Numbered from the stretch's first letter, positions 23,107 through 34,300 are shown. The stretch: 64,000 nt of DNA from Muricea muricata (GCA_963855995.1 OY979717.1:19939906-20003905), one strand, 5' to 3'. A program made the numbers and translations. The notes: generated by a model from the sequence alone, not told the origin.

Positions 23107-23539
23107 CTAAACAGATATATAATTACATGCAAATTAAAATACATTTTTTACTGTGTTTTTTAAGATCAGGAAATCATTATCATAAATTATACAAAACCCG
23201 AGACAAAATTAAGCTGATAGTTAATTAGTCACTACCAAATTATGGCCTGCTGTTGCCTAGCATGCATGGTTTTAAATACAATTAAGTATAATATAAGTCA
23301 GAACTGGTTTGATTCTCGCAAGGGTAGTGGTACAGTCAGGCCGATTTTTGCTCCTGTTTTTTAAATTAAATTGTACATTATTACTTTTCTATGCTTTAGA
23401 ATACGCCTATATACAGTAACTCTACGTCAACTCGGAACAATTCCTGTCGCTCTTCTGTTAAATTAATTTAAAATTTTTGGGCTATATTATAAATTAATGT
23501 GCAGTTATGCCAACAGTCATAGAGATTGGAAAAACTCTA

Positions 23540-23746
23540 AATTTTCAACCGATCCGAACGTTGTATTCCAATAAAATTACTGGTTACAACGTTTGATAAT
23601 TCCAATAGTTACTGGAATTGTCATTTCATGCATATGAAATGAACCCTGACCCAGTCCCCAACCCTGACCCTAACCCTAACAATCCCAATAATTTATTGGA
23701 GACAATAATTTTATTGGGATACAACGTTCGGATCGGGTGAAATTTT
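23540..23746. repeat. MITE containing interstitial telomere-like repeats
   Basis: TIRs of about 40 bp (aattttcaaccgatccgaac..., and its inverted match ending gttcggatcgggtgaaattt). Between them, cccagtccccaaccctgaccctaaccctaac is a short degenerate CCCTAA tract (23646-23678). Non-coding. Confidence 0.8.
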
Positions 23747-23967
23747 GTGAAAACACTCTGCCCTGCGGGCGTCGTGTTTCCAAATAATTTCTCCTTTTTC
23801 TAATTTTCACTGGTGTTGATGTAACTGTATATGAACAAGGAAACTGCATAATATTTCTTTTATATTAAGCAATTTCTTTGGAAATTAATTATTGTTTTTG
23901 CAGACTATTAACTTGCAAAATTAGTGCAACAGTAGAAATAATCGGGCTATTAATCGGCCTAGATTTA

Positions 23968-24090
23968 TCACTGCGCCAGTATCCGCTTACTGTGATTTGA
24001 ACCCAGCCCTCGTGCGAAAAGAGTTAAGCAACGCTCTGACGAAAATTTCTAGTTTCCTCCGGTTATTCTGGGTTTCTTTCACAAGTTGAA
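23968..24090 (+). repeat. SINE fragment related to the 62.3-kb copy
   Basis: The block gatttgaacccag...cgaaaagagtt..gcaacgctctgacgaaaattt followed by tcctccggtt matches, base by base with substitutions, the minus-strand body of the tRNA-derived SINE near 62220-62330 (cgaactcag...ataagag...tcaacgctctgccgaaatt...actccggtt). The tRNA-like promoter head is lost or too degraded here. Confidence 0.62.
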
Positions 24091-24230
24091 TTCGTTCAGG
24101 TAATACGGGCCAACAACATTGGCATATGTCAGTGGTTCTTAATTGTGACCCTATTTACCCATGTGTATGGCAAAATTTAATTGATAAATATGAATAAATA
24201 AAGAACGCACAATTAAATTTAGAAACTCAC

Positions 24231-24560
24231 CACATTTTACCCAAACTAAGTAGAAATCATGAGTTTTATTCAACAATTCCCAACTTCCATGCTGGCAATC
24301 AATCAGACTGCCCTCTTCGCCATTACACTGCATTTTTCGGTTTCCCACCAGATTTCCCGCCACTTTAGTCAGATTATATTGCAGGCGGTAGTCAACTGGC
24401 CTTAAGAAGCCAAGCTCTCTGCATGTTACTTTCGTCGTTCTAGCATCATAGCCTTTCTGCTCTCAAAAGCGCCACTTTCCATCGTGAAACACTTGAACAT
24501 TTCCATTTGTCTCATTAGTTGGTAACCCAGTGTATATATTTACCATGCGTATGGAAAATC
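24231..24560 (-). CDS. SRCR domain 1 exon (exon 2) with an in-frame TGA
   Basis: A 330-nt phase 1-1 exon: acceptor ...ctttag, donor g|gtgagt. The frame reads FSIRMVN, NVQVFHDGKWRF, stop, EQKGYD, KVTCRELGF, KMQCNGEEGSLIDC, VWVKC, an unmistakable SRCR with C3, C5, C6 and C8 (C2 and C7 absent). The TGA (minus strand, plus positions 24463-24465) falls three residues after the conserved W. Everything after it stays open and conserved, so the stop is recent, is a CGA-to-TGA change, a sequencing error, or the exon is skipped (symmetric, so skipping keeps frame). Junction with exon 1 is in phase (G). Confidence 0.85.
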
Positions 24561-24989
24561 CTAAAGGAAATTCATCATCAGTGATAAAAAACTTAGTTAT
24601 GGTACAAAAATAAAAGTGACTGGCCTTGACTTACTAACCCTAGTTTTATTGAACTGATCTAATTGATCTAAAGAATCACAAACAAATCTCTCTCGACTGT
24701 GACTAATCCGGGTTTTTTCAATACAGGTAATGTCATGAGTGAAACATTTGTAACAGTGTAAATATCTGTAACAACAGCGTAAACATCTGTAAAGAGTTGT
24801 GCTCAGTAACGATAAGTTGAACGTTTAAGATCATATCATAGTATTACTAATTATAAAGACGCTAATTATCAAGTTATAGTAATTTACGAGTAAGAAAATA
24901 AATAGTTGAAAGTAACTGGGTTTTCACTATCTTTTATTGCGAGCAAACTGAGCCAAAAGCAGCAAATTGAAGTAAAACAAGGACCGGTT
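24561..24989. other. Left flank and probable 5' LTR remnant of the retrotransposon
   Basis: No gene. The part just left of the primer-binding site (to 24996) should be the 5' LTR; a possible start is tgtcatgagtgaaac at 24731. It does not clearly match the sequence right of the polypurine tract at 32323, so one or both LTRs are truncated or replaced. Confidence 0.35.
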
Positions 24990-25207
24990 CGTAACAAATT
25001 GGGGGCCCGCCCGGGAAATGAATGTTTAATTGATATTTTGGAGAGTTATATTGCATAATAGTAAAAGTAAACGATTTCAAAAATTACCATAGACAAAAGT
25101 TTGATCCAAAAGATAACAAAAAGATTTGATAAAGTCAAAGAGTTTATAAAGTAAAAAGAAAAGGTAAGCAAAATTTCGAAGATTAAGTATATAGTGAAAC
25201 CAGTTAT

Positions 25208-26455
25208 TTGATGATGTCTGAATTTAACCCTGAGACTTTCATGGTGGAACCAAACCAGAGCACGTTCAATCAATTGAGGAAAGATGACTTAATGTCATTG
25301 GGGAAACATTTAAAATTAGAAATGAGAAGTTCACTGGGAAAACGGGAAACACAAAAACTTAGAATGGAACATTTAGTGCACGAGACACAGTCCTTCGAAC
25401 AGTCTGTTTTGAGTGCATATAACATTACACAGGAAGAATCAAATACCGCAGTAGTTGACTTAAGCGATAGTCCTAGCATCGACACAGAAAATCAAAGAGA
25501 TAGAGAAAGGCAGTGGCAGAAAGAGCTGGAAGAAATAGCGTGGCGAAGAGAGCGAGAAAACTGTGAATGGGAAGCACAGAGAGCACGCGAAGAGAGAGAG
25601 TTTAGATTAAGAGAGCAGGAGATCGAATTGCAGAAATTCCAATTACAAAATCAGAGTACTGTCTGCCGGGGAGTCTACCCCATATTTTGAAATCACGAAA
25701 CACATTAGGATGGTTCCGCCGTTCCAGGAACGGAAAGTGGACAAGTACTTTCTCCATTTCGAAAAGGTTGCCAAAAACTGCAACTGGCTTAAATCTAAAG
25801 AAAGTTGGACTATGTTTATATTGCAAAGCGCCTTAGTAGACAAAGCTCGGAAAATTTTTTCTCAGCTTACAGTCGAGGATTCAGAAAATTACGACGTGGT
25901 AAAGCAACGTGTTCTGAAGGGTTATGTGTTGGTGCCCGAAGCGTATCGCCAAAAATTCTGATTCTGCAATTTAGGCGAAGCAAGTTCTAAAACATTCACT
26001 GAATTTGCGCAAGAAAAAGCTCAGTTTTTGATCGCTGGTGCCAGTCAAAAACAATAGAAAACAATTGCGATCGTTTAGGCGAACTAATTTTGATCGAAGA
26101 ATTTATAAATTGCCCTAGCAATGATGTTAGAATTTCCGTGAACAACCACAAACCAGAAACACTGAGTGACGCAGCACGTTTGGCAGATAATTTCTCGTTA
26201 ACACATACGTTTTTGACCACGGGTAACAAACCAAATCAATCTTTTCCGCCTCGCAGCAACAATTTTCTCGCATTTGACCAAAAACCAGCACCGCCTTTTA
26301 GACACGTACAGGGAAAATATCTAGGCAATGACTTGGGCCCTCATAATAACAAACAAAGTAATGAAATGCCTGAGTTCTACCGACGACAACCACCATTTAA
26401 GACAGTTATTTGCGATTATTGCAAACGAAGAGGCCACACAAAATCCAAGTGTTAA
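25208..26455 (+). pseudogene. gag relic with coiled coil, capsid region and CCHC knuckle
   Basis: Three frames in sequence: 25208-25690 (N-terminal region ending in a highly charged R/E/Q coiled coil), 25710-25961 (capsid-like segment with KVDKYFLHFEKVA and ending PEAYRQKF) and 26090-26455 (ETLSDAARLADNF, then the zinc knuckle CDYCKRRGHTKSKC, a perfect C-x2-C-x4-H-x4-C). The middle part has the helical pattern from which the vertebrate SCAN domain arose in Gmr1-like elements. Frameshifts near 25690 and 25965 and a stop at about 26055 break it. Confidence 0.8.
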
Positions 26456-27296
26456 TCCCTCAAACTAAACAAGCAACCACCAAAACCAACTGGCTTTATT
26501 TCTGGATCCAAAACCAAACCAAAGTTTCATTGTCCGGAGGAGCGACAACAATCAAAGAGAACCGCTAAAAACGAGCTTGAGGTCAAGAGGTCTGCTGACC
26601 CCACTATGGACACATTCAAGCCATTTATACTTGACGGTTTGGTATCGCTCTCGAATGACCAATCAAATGCTTATATACCTATCAAAATATTACGCGATGC
26701 GGCCGGTGCTTCACAATTGTTGATACTCACGAAAACATTACCATTTTCTGAAAGTTCCTACTCAGGTACAAATGTTTTGATACGCGGTGTTAATTCCAAA
26801 GACTACCGTTCAATTCCATTACACAATCTAAAATTGCAGTCTGACTTCGTGACAGGCGATGTTTCCTTAGACATAATTGATTCTTTACCTTTTGATGGGA
26901 TACATTTGTTGTTAGGAAATGATTTAGCTGGTGACAAAGTTAAAATAAATCCAATTGTAACGAACAAACCATGTCTTACTCAACAGCCGGATCCTGTTGA
27001 ACAGCTTATTCAAGATTTGTATCTTTCATGTGCGGTTACCAGGACCATGAAAAAACGACAGGAATTAGAGCATAAAATAGATGATGTACAGGCAGACGAA
27101 ACTGGCGTCTCTGATACTTTTCTTTCAAAAATATTCGAAAATTTGACAAAGGCCGCTGAAAATGACACAAGTAATAAGAAAAATACTTTTTCAAAACCTA
27201 AGCTTATCAAGGAGCAACAAAATGATCCTGAGATTTCTGCGCTTTACCAAAAGACCGCAGATGAGATAGATGCCGCAGGCGATCCTGTGTGTTATT
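26456..27296 (+). pseudogene. Aspartic protease region of the retrotransposon
   Basis: A stop follows the zinc knuckle at 26453. The frame 26606-27313 then encodes PIKILRDAAGASQLLIL, the retropepsin active-site region, followed by the flap region GVNSKDYRSIPLH and a second conserved block GIHLLLGNDLAG. The usual D-T/S-G triad reads D-A-A-G-A, i.e. no Thr/Ser after the catalytic Asp, so activity is doubtful. Coding continues to about 27296, where the insertion interrupts the linker leading to integrase. Confidence 0.78.
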
Positions 27297-29616
27297 ACTC
27301 CGCCTGGTCGTAGGGCGTGGCGGAGTTATAAATCCGCCTCGCTCAATTTTTCTGTGTTTTTTTTTCGGTGTCGAAAGTTGGGTTGCCGACTCATGGGTGA
27401 TACCGCTGTGCAATGCCGTCTGAGCCCATGTCACCACGACTTTTAAACTCAATTTCCAGCAGAATATGTCTCCAAAACACACAATTTAACATGGATACTA
27501 TTGCATCTAAGCAGCAAGAAGGTTTTACGTTCAAAAATTCTCATCCAAAGTGTTTTATAACGACAAATTCCATCGCGAGGCTTTCGCCAGGCGCGGTGAA
27601 TCGCGGTGAAGTTTTCAGAGCGTGTTTCCGTAATTTTCAGCTGTGTTTCCACTTAAATTTCTACACATCGATCAAACTCATATTCTACACAAAACACAAG
27701 AAGATAGTAAACAGAAAGGGAGCAGTATATTCTTTATGCAAAATGTTTCACCCGAAATGTTTTAAAACGACAAATTTTGATGGATTCCGTCAAGGAGTGG
27801 GTCTTCGAAATGTGTTCCAAATTTCCTGCCAAATTCCGAATTTTAATATGCAACAGACAATGTTTTGGCATGCGAACTTGAAATCAAATATGTGAGAATA
27901 CTCTGCTTTTGTAAATTGTAATGTTTGGACAGAAGAATGTTCATCGAAAGACGGGTAATGAGATGGCATTTGCTAGAAAGTAAAGGTACGTTGATATTTC
28001 GTGTAAAATTGCGTGTTCACACCAGAAATATTCAATAGCTTGAGTTGTGTGGCTCGAGACCCAGACTCAAGACAATTCAACAAAAGCTCCTACCCCTGAA
28101 CTTTATATTGTGTCAAGAGGAGAGTTTCGATTTTTCTGAATGATTACTAGTCGTGAAAAGCAAAATGATAAAGATTTTGTTAAAGAGGCAGAAACTTTCA
28201 CTGTGTATTATCTCTAATGCACATGTCATTACTGTCATAGAGGTATTGCAAGAGTGAAGAGTCAAAATATCATTACCTAGCCCTCTCTGGCATACCCTTG
28301 CAAGTTGTTTTTTCTTCAAGTGTACAACTGCCCTGTGGTTGGCAAGGAAAGTGTGACATTGATAATGCCAGTCAAAGATAACTACAGTTAGTACGAATGT
28401 TGACCAATCGAGACCAGATTTACATTTTGATCCACAAATTGACTCATATATTTCATGAATATTAGGCTGCATATAGATCTGCTCAGCTCAGATGTAAATT
28501 AACCCATCTTAGATCACATGATCTGAAATGGCTTATTGACCATTCAACAATCATGTGATCTGAAATGGGTTAATTTATATGCAGGCTGAGGAGGTCTATT
28601 TATGGAATGTGTTCATAGCAGAAGGCAACACGAATGCTAAGAGGGAACACAATACCTGGCCTGTGGGAGAAACTTATTAAGTACAAATGTCTGGCACCTG
28701 CAGAAAAAAGGCTTGGGGTGGGGGGGGGGGTTGAAGAATGATAAGATTAATCATGAAAACAAATTTACCTATTTGTCGTTTTAATTTTTTATAATGGCAT
28801 TTCTCAATGTTTTTATTGTAGTTTCTACCTGCACTGAGATGTTCATCTTTCACGTGTAAATAATTCAATGATTTGCTGGTGGGTTCAGGACCCATTCAAA
28901 AGAAGGTACTGCCCCTGAACATAGTATGTACCAGTGAAGAAGAAACTTAAAAGATTTTGGTTTTGCTCTGCATGACAACTCATGGTTACTAGAAAAGGGT
29001 CATCTCAAGTGATATTTTTCATTGTAACGTATGAGTATCCAGTGTTATAGAGAGGTCTGTGTCACATTAACCTAATACTGTGACTAAAGCAAACTAATTT
29101 AAATGTTTCACTTCTCACATGCCAAAAATGCAGCAAAAACATGCATGTATGGAATTTGATGTGTCCAGTTACTTCAGTACACAAAAAATATGTCTAAAAC
29201 ATGGTAAACTTCATCTAGTCACTAGTATTTTGTAGAAAGTGCAAGCAAACAGTAACTTGGAATAACATTTTTCAAACACAGTAGCATTGTTTCAGTCCCA
29301 TATGATATGAACTTAACTGTCGCAGGCCTCTGGCTCTATGTACATTCATTTTGCTGCGTACATAATGTAGCGCTATAATATATTGTTGTAAATAGTTGTC
29401 TATATTTTGTTGAGCGCCTACTACGAAAATTTTAACGCATTGCCCATTCGTAAATTACAATTTAGATACGTAGCAAATCAGAATCATAGCGTGGAAGCAA
29501 TTTATTTTAGAAATGTATAATTGCATAGCCCTTAAAGGACCGTTGAACAATCCTGTTGTACAGTTTAAGTCAGCGACCTATTTACTATACGAAATTTTCT
29601 TCTCGGCAGGCGGAGT
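27297..29616. mobile_element. 2.3-kb insertion with 9-bp TIRs inside the retrotransposon
   Basis: The pol frame breaks at 27296 and resumes at about 29630. The intervening segment begins actccgcct (27297-27305) and ends aggcggagt (29608-29616), perfect inverted 9-mers. Partial duplicates of host sequence flank it (gcaggcgatcctgtgtgttatt left; gcaggcgtcttgttttattt right). Inside: no recognised gene; an inverted pair of gatcacatgatctgaaatgg motifs (28510-28580) and a 160-codon frame (27413-27895) without domain signal. Probably a non-autonomous DNA element. Confidence 0.6.
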
Positions 29617-29629
29617 GAACGCCTCAGCA

Positions 29630-30750
29630 GGCGTCTTGTTTTATTTAAAATGGGGTGTTGATGCGAAAATGGCGACCCCCTGATGTTTCTGGCGATGACG
29701 AATGGGCGTTTCGATATCAGATCATAGTTCTCAAATCTTATCAACCTGAAATTCTTAGTTTGGCACATGATACCCCACATTCAGGCCATTTGGGGATAAA
29801 CAAAACATTACAAAAAGTCACTACTCATTTCTACTGGCCAGGTGTTCGAAAATACGTTGCCGAATTTTGTAAAAAATTGCCACGCCTGTCAAATGATGGG
29901 CAAACCAAACCAAGTAATTCCTAAGGCGCCACTGAAACCAATTCCGGCTTTTGAAGAACCGTTTAGTGGAGTCATGATTGATTGCGTTGGACCACTTCCT
30001 AAAACTAAGAAAGGAAACCAGTATTTACTGACTATTATGTGTGTTTCGACCCGGTCTCCTGAAGTTAAACCCTTAAAAAAATATTAAAGCAAAAACTATC
30101 GTCCAAGCACTTCCCAATTTTTTTACTCTATTTGGTCTTCCGAAATTTATTCAGTTTTACCAAGGATCAAATTTATGACTGGCTTAGTTCAACAAATAAT
30201 GCATGAACTTGGCATCAATCAATTTAAATCGAGCGCTTATCATCCGGAAAGCCAAGGAGCCCTAGAACGTTTCCACCAGACCTTAAAAAACATGATGCGA
30301 ATGTATTGCCAGGATACTACAAAAGATTGGGTTGAAGGAATCCACGTGCTTTTATTTGCTGCACGCGATGCAGTACAAGAATCTTTTTTCTCAATTTGAG
30401 TTTGTTTTCGGACATACCGTTAGAGTACCGCCCGGATCGGTTAACTTTTTTCAATACCTTTCTGATTTTCGCACAAAACTAACCAAAGCCTGTAATTTGG
30501 CTAGGGACAATTTAAAATCGGCCCAAAACTGCATGAAGGAAAGCTATGACAAAAACTCAGTTTCAAGTCGGTGACAAAGTATTTGCTTTTCTTCTGGTCC
30601 CTGGAGCACCCTTGCATGCTAGGTATTTTAGCCCATATGTGGTGGAAAAGAAACAGAATGAACTAAACTATGTCATAGTAACGCCCGATAAACGTAAAAG
30701 TAAACAGCTATGTCATGTAAATATGCGAAAGCTATACCACGAACGAACGA
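29630..30750 (+). pseudogene. Integrase of the Gmr1-like element
   Basis: Starts with the zinc-binding HHCC region: H-T-P-H-S-G-H-L-G, then HFYWPGVRKYV and CHACQMMGK (across a frame change at 29842-29890). The catalytic core follows: VMIDCVGPLP (first Asp), a short gap with lost bases around 30085-30170, QGSNFMTGL, then SSAYHPESQGALERFHQTLKNM, containing the catalytic Glu. The C-terminal part (30546 on) has FQVGDKVFAF and HVNMRKLY, the SH3-like tail. It integrates the cDNA in the living family. At least three frame breaks. Confidence 0.85.
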
Positions 30751-31721
30751 AAGGAGAGCAGTGTGTTAATGCAGTTAGCTCAGGAAGTGCTACCAGTGAT
30801 ACAGCTGAAGAGCTGGGAAAACTTTTTAACTTATCTGAGACTACCAAACTGAGCAACTCTGATGTCCTTCGACGAATGGATTTCAAGCTAACACATCTTG
30901 ACCCAAGTCAACAAAGCAATATTGAACGACTTGTGCGTGACTATTCCCATTTATTTCCTGATATTCCATCACGGACGGCTATGATTCCACACGACGTAGA
31001 AGTTGGCGATGCGGCGCCAATTAAACAACACCCATATCGATTAAACCCTTCCAAACAAGAATACCTCAACAAAGAAATCAATTACCTCCTTGAAAATGAC
31101 CTGATAGGACCCAGACAGAGGAGTTGGAGTTCCCCGTATATATTCTAGTTCCAAAGCCTGACAGAAGTTATCGTATGTGCACGGACTATCGGAAATTGAA
31201 CAATCTAACTAAAACGGACACGTTCCCTATACCACGAATAAACGACTGCGTTGATAAAATTGGAAATGCGAAGTACGTTTCCAAATTCGATCTATTAAAA
31301 GGATTTTGGCAGATTCCGTTAATGAACGAGCGAAGAAACTATCAGCTTTTGTGACCCCGAAAGGTTTATACCAGTACAAAGTTATATGCCCTTTGGTATG
31401 AAGAATTCACCAGCCACCTTCCAACGTCTCATTAATCGCCTCATCGCTGATATCGATGGATGCGAAGCCCATATTGACAATGTTATAATCTACAGCAACG
31501 ACTCGGAAACACATGTATCGACATTATGCGAAAGTTTTTTTCAACGGTTAAGCAAAGCGAACCTAACAATTAACCTCATGAAAAGTGAATTTGTGTGTGG
31601 TCATGTCGCTTACTTGAGACATATTGTTGGACAAGGTAAAGTAAAACCTATGACTGCAAAATCGAAGTTATTTTTGCGTTTCCACAACCTTCAACGAAGA
31701 AACAGGTCATGCGTTTCCTAG
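30751..31721 (+). pseudogene. Reverse transcriptase of the Gmr1-like element
   Basis: N-terminal blocks: PYRLNPSKQEYLNKEI, LLENDLIGP, SPYI then VPKPDRSYRMCTDYRKLN, FPIPRINDC, KFDLLKGFWQIPL (first catalytic Asp), frame change at about 31350, KVMPFGMKNSPATFQ and HIDNVIIY. The active-site motif is normally Y-x-D-D; here the second Asp is Asn and Tyr is His, so catalysis is lost. The primer-grip/thumb region LNLMKSEF and GHIVGQGKVKP follows in decayed form. Confidence 0.86.
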
Positions 31722-32253
31722 TTGGTACGACCGAAAGTTTTGCCCAAATTTTTCAACTGTCACTGAATCTTTACTGACAGCGCTTCTGCAAAAGAACGTT
31801 AACTTCGTGTGGACAGCACATTGCCGATCAGCCTTCGAACGACTGAAAGCTCTTTTACAAAGTTCACCAGTTTTAGCAGCTCCTGAGTTCAGCCGTCCCT
31901 TCAAACTTGCTGTGTGGATGCAAGTGACCTTGCTGCCTGTGCAGTCCTGCTACAAACAGATAAAGACGGAATCGACCACCCTGTCGCTTATTTTTTACGT
32001 AAGTTCAACCAGCACCAACAAAACTACTCCACCGTCGAAAAAGAATGTCCTGAATTTTGACGTGTATGTTTCTTCAACTGGTGCTCCTCTCGAAGTGTTC
32101 ACTGACCATAATCCACTAGTTGTCATCCACCGAATGAAGGACAAAAATGAACGTTTATTGCGCTGCAGTTTGATTCTTTCAGAACACAATATGAACATAC
32201 AGCACATCAAAGAACGAGATAATCTTATTGCTGACTGTTTGTCAAGACCATAA
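31722..32253 (+). pseudogene. RNase H of the Gmr1-like element
   Basis: After a frameshift, the connection region reads WTAHCRSAFERLKALL...SSPVLAAPEF, then a broken catalytic first strand, and FTDHNPLVVIHRM...ERLLRCSLIL...IQHIKERDNLIADCLSRP, the standard C-terminal end of Ty3/gypsy RNase H. DCLSRP at the end is followed by a stop and the polypurine tract about 60 bp on. Several catalytic residues sit across frame breaks. Confidence 0.82.
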
Positions 32254-32330
32254 ACATTTACGAGCACGATATAACATTAAAAAGAAAGTTTTAACAAACT
32301 TTCTTTCTTTCAAGGGGTAGGGTGTCACAT

Positions 32331-33516
32331 GATGCTCATCATGTAATTTTACATATATATTATATTATTATAGAATAGGTTATAGCATAGGTCTAAGTAT
32401 ATATATAGCATTATTATTCCTTATAGCTTACATGCTTGAGTAAGCAAATAGTTTCAGAGATTAAGGAAAACGCCCCAAGCCACAACTAACGTAGCGGACA
32501 TGACTTAGTAACTCGCTTTAACATGCGATATTGCGTGAGCAAAATTAGTCATAGTTTGGTAGTTTCTTCTCCCATCAAAACAAATAAAAGCCTGCGCACA
32601 ACTAGACAAATTATGCATTGTATATAGGTTAAAGCACGAGGGAGAGGTTTTTATTTAACTGTGAAGACCGAGGGCCGTAGGCCCGAGGTCTTTACAGTTA
32701 AATAAAAACCGATACCCGAGGGCTTTAACTTGTTTATATGCTCACCAAGCCATATTCTTTTATTTTTCGGAGGTTTTCTCTACAGTATAATTTTTCTACA
32801 GTGCGTTTCGTTAATTGTTTATGCATAAATCTTTTATGAACTGGGGAACTATATATTGAATAGGTTTAATTTCAATGACTTGCCTTTTATGTGACACTCT
32901 GTATTGTTGTATTTGTAAAGGAAAGTTAATTCTATTGTTGCAATTGTCAAGCCAACGCATCATGAATTCATGTAAAGTAGGCGTTCATGCAAAGCTAGAT
33001 CGTGTAAATCTTGTCCTATTAGTGTGCGGCCGGTCATGGACGACAGTGACGAAGAACTTTGCCTGATAACTCAGAAATAGCAGAAAGTGATATTATATCA
33101 GGTGACGATGTTAATATTAAATTGAGGACAGGTTTGATTGATTTAGGTTGATAAACGAATTATTAAACAGTCTGTTACTTTAGTAACTCGTAACAAAGAC
33201 GAATGGGCGGTAAGGACTTCGAAGCTTGGCGTTCAAATAGAGCGACTACCCGCATGGTTAAAGTGTATTTGCTGTTTTCCGATGACTTTACAGTACGTGT
33301 CGCCGGCCCAGCACAATGATTCGATGTCACTTTTTGAAGTTAGAACTCACTGCATGGCTTGGTTTACTTTACACAACGATATAGTCTATGTACTGGATAC
33401 TCTGTTCATTTGAAGATGTGTATAATACGTGGGCAATTAAGATTTGAAAGAGTTGAAGTATACGTTGAGCGAGTTTTGCTGTAATAAGCTGATTTTAAAC
33501 GGAAAGTTTTCTGAGG
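32331..33516. other. Right flank of the retrotransposon, partly 3' LTR
   Basis: Starts inside the putative 3' LTR. No gene seen. A 63-codon frame at 32875-33066 lacks domain signal. Contains the hairpin listed at 32638-32729. Confidence 0.4.
32638..32729. repeat. 92-bp hairpin
   Basis: gttaaagc.cgagggagaggtttttatttaactgt pairs with acagttaaataaaaaccgatacccgagggctttaac around the loop gaagaccgagggccgtaggcccgaggtc, itself palindromic. One of many similar foldbacks in this genome. Confidence 0.85.
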
Positions 33517-33668
33517 TTATTATTTTCCGTAATAACCCAGTAGCCGATTATTATTTTCCGTAATAACCCAGTAACCGGTTATTATTTTCCGTAATAACCC
33601 AGTAACCGGTTATTATTTTCCGTAATAACCCAGTAACCGGTTATTATTTTTTGTAATAACCTTCAATC
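33517..33668. repeat. Five tandem copies of a 31-bp unit with internal dyad
   Basis: Units start at 33517, 33548, 33579, 33610 and 33641. Each contains ggttatta-ttttccg-taataacc, an 8-bp-arm inverted repeat, followed by cagtaacc. The last unit is degenerate. A single inverted relic (aaaaggttattacggg) lies at 33718-33735. In intron 1, about 1.1 kb from the signal-peptide exon. Confidence 0.92.
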
Positions 33669-34139
33669 CCGCATTTCCCCTGGAAAACTCAAATACCACC
33701 GCCTGCTTTTAGGATGAAAAAGGTTATTACGGGAAAATTAAAAACTGACGAAAAACAAAAGAATATGGTCTGATAAATTTATAATACCTACTAAAGCACC
33801 CCTGCTCGAGTTTAAAGTAGTACCTAAAGGCACGCGACTCGTTTTTTAATTCTGAACTAAACAAGTATAAAATACAGTTTTTCATGAATTAATACTGACT
33901 AAGTCTCCCGAATGCTGGAAAAGATTATAATTAAGCATATTTTATTAAATTATAAATGCACTGGGAAGTTTTTTTGGTAGCAGTTGTTGTCTATATAATA
34001 AAACAGTTATTCTACTCACTCTCGTCGTATACACGGCCAAGTTCGCGCAACTTCCAGCAAGTCTTCAAGCCTTATCATCAAGCCTTATCTCAGATACGTT
34101 CGCTCTGCTTGCTTCGGCTTGACGATACTTGTTCGCATC

Positions 34140-34300
34140 AGCATGACGACAGACTTGCTGCAAGTTGTTGTCAACATACCTGTCGCAAGCTGTCGTTGGC
34201 AGACTTGCTGCAATTTATCGCCAACAGACTTGCTGCAATGCCGATGTCAACAGACTTGATGCAATTTGTCGCTAACAGACTTGCTGCATGGCCGATAGGA
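34140..34300. repeat. Imperfect tandem repeats of cagacttgctgcaa
   Basis: About six copies of (caa)cagacttgctgcaattt(g)tcg with variable spacing, with two more at 34500-34545. A 132-codon open frame (33956-34354) runs through them; its repetitive His/Arg/Leu composition is a by-product of the repeat. Confidence 0.7.

Larger units (their letters stand above)
24990..32330 (+). mobile_element. Gmr1-like Ty3/gypsy retrotransposon, decayed
   Basis: Layout left to right: primer-binding-like site (ttgggggcccgcccggg, 24999-25015), gag with a CCHC knuckle, protease, [2.3-kb insertion], integrase, reverse transcriptase, RNase H, polypurine tract (caaggggtaggg, 32311-32322) and a putative 3' LTR start (tgtcacatgatg, 32323). 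Integrase before RT is the hallmark of Gmr1-like elements, a Ty3/gypsy lineage with Ty1/copia-like order. Many frameshifts and stops make it non-functional. It lies in intron 1 of the SRCR gene in antisense orientation. Confidence 0.85.

Noticed and set aside
24463..24465. TGA as a selenocysteine codon
   Set aside because: The position is normally not cysteine in SRCR domains and no SECIS-like element can be supported.
27413..27895. 160-codon ORF within the insertion in the retrotransposon
   Set aside because: No recognisable motif; cysteine and phenylalanine-rich composition looks random.
33517..33668. CRISPR-like array
   Set aside because: Units are contiguous with no unique spacers and the genome is eukaryotic.
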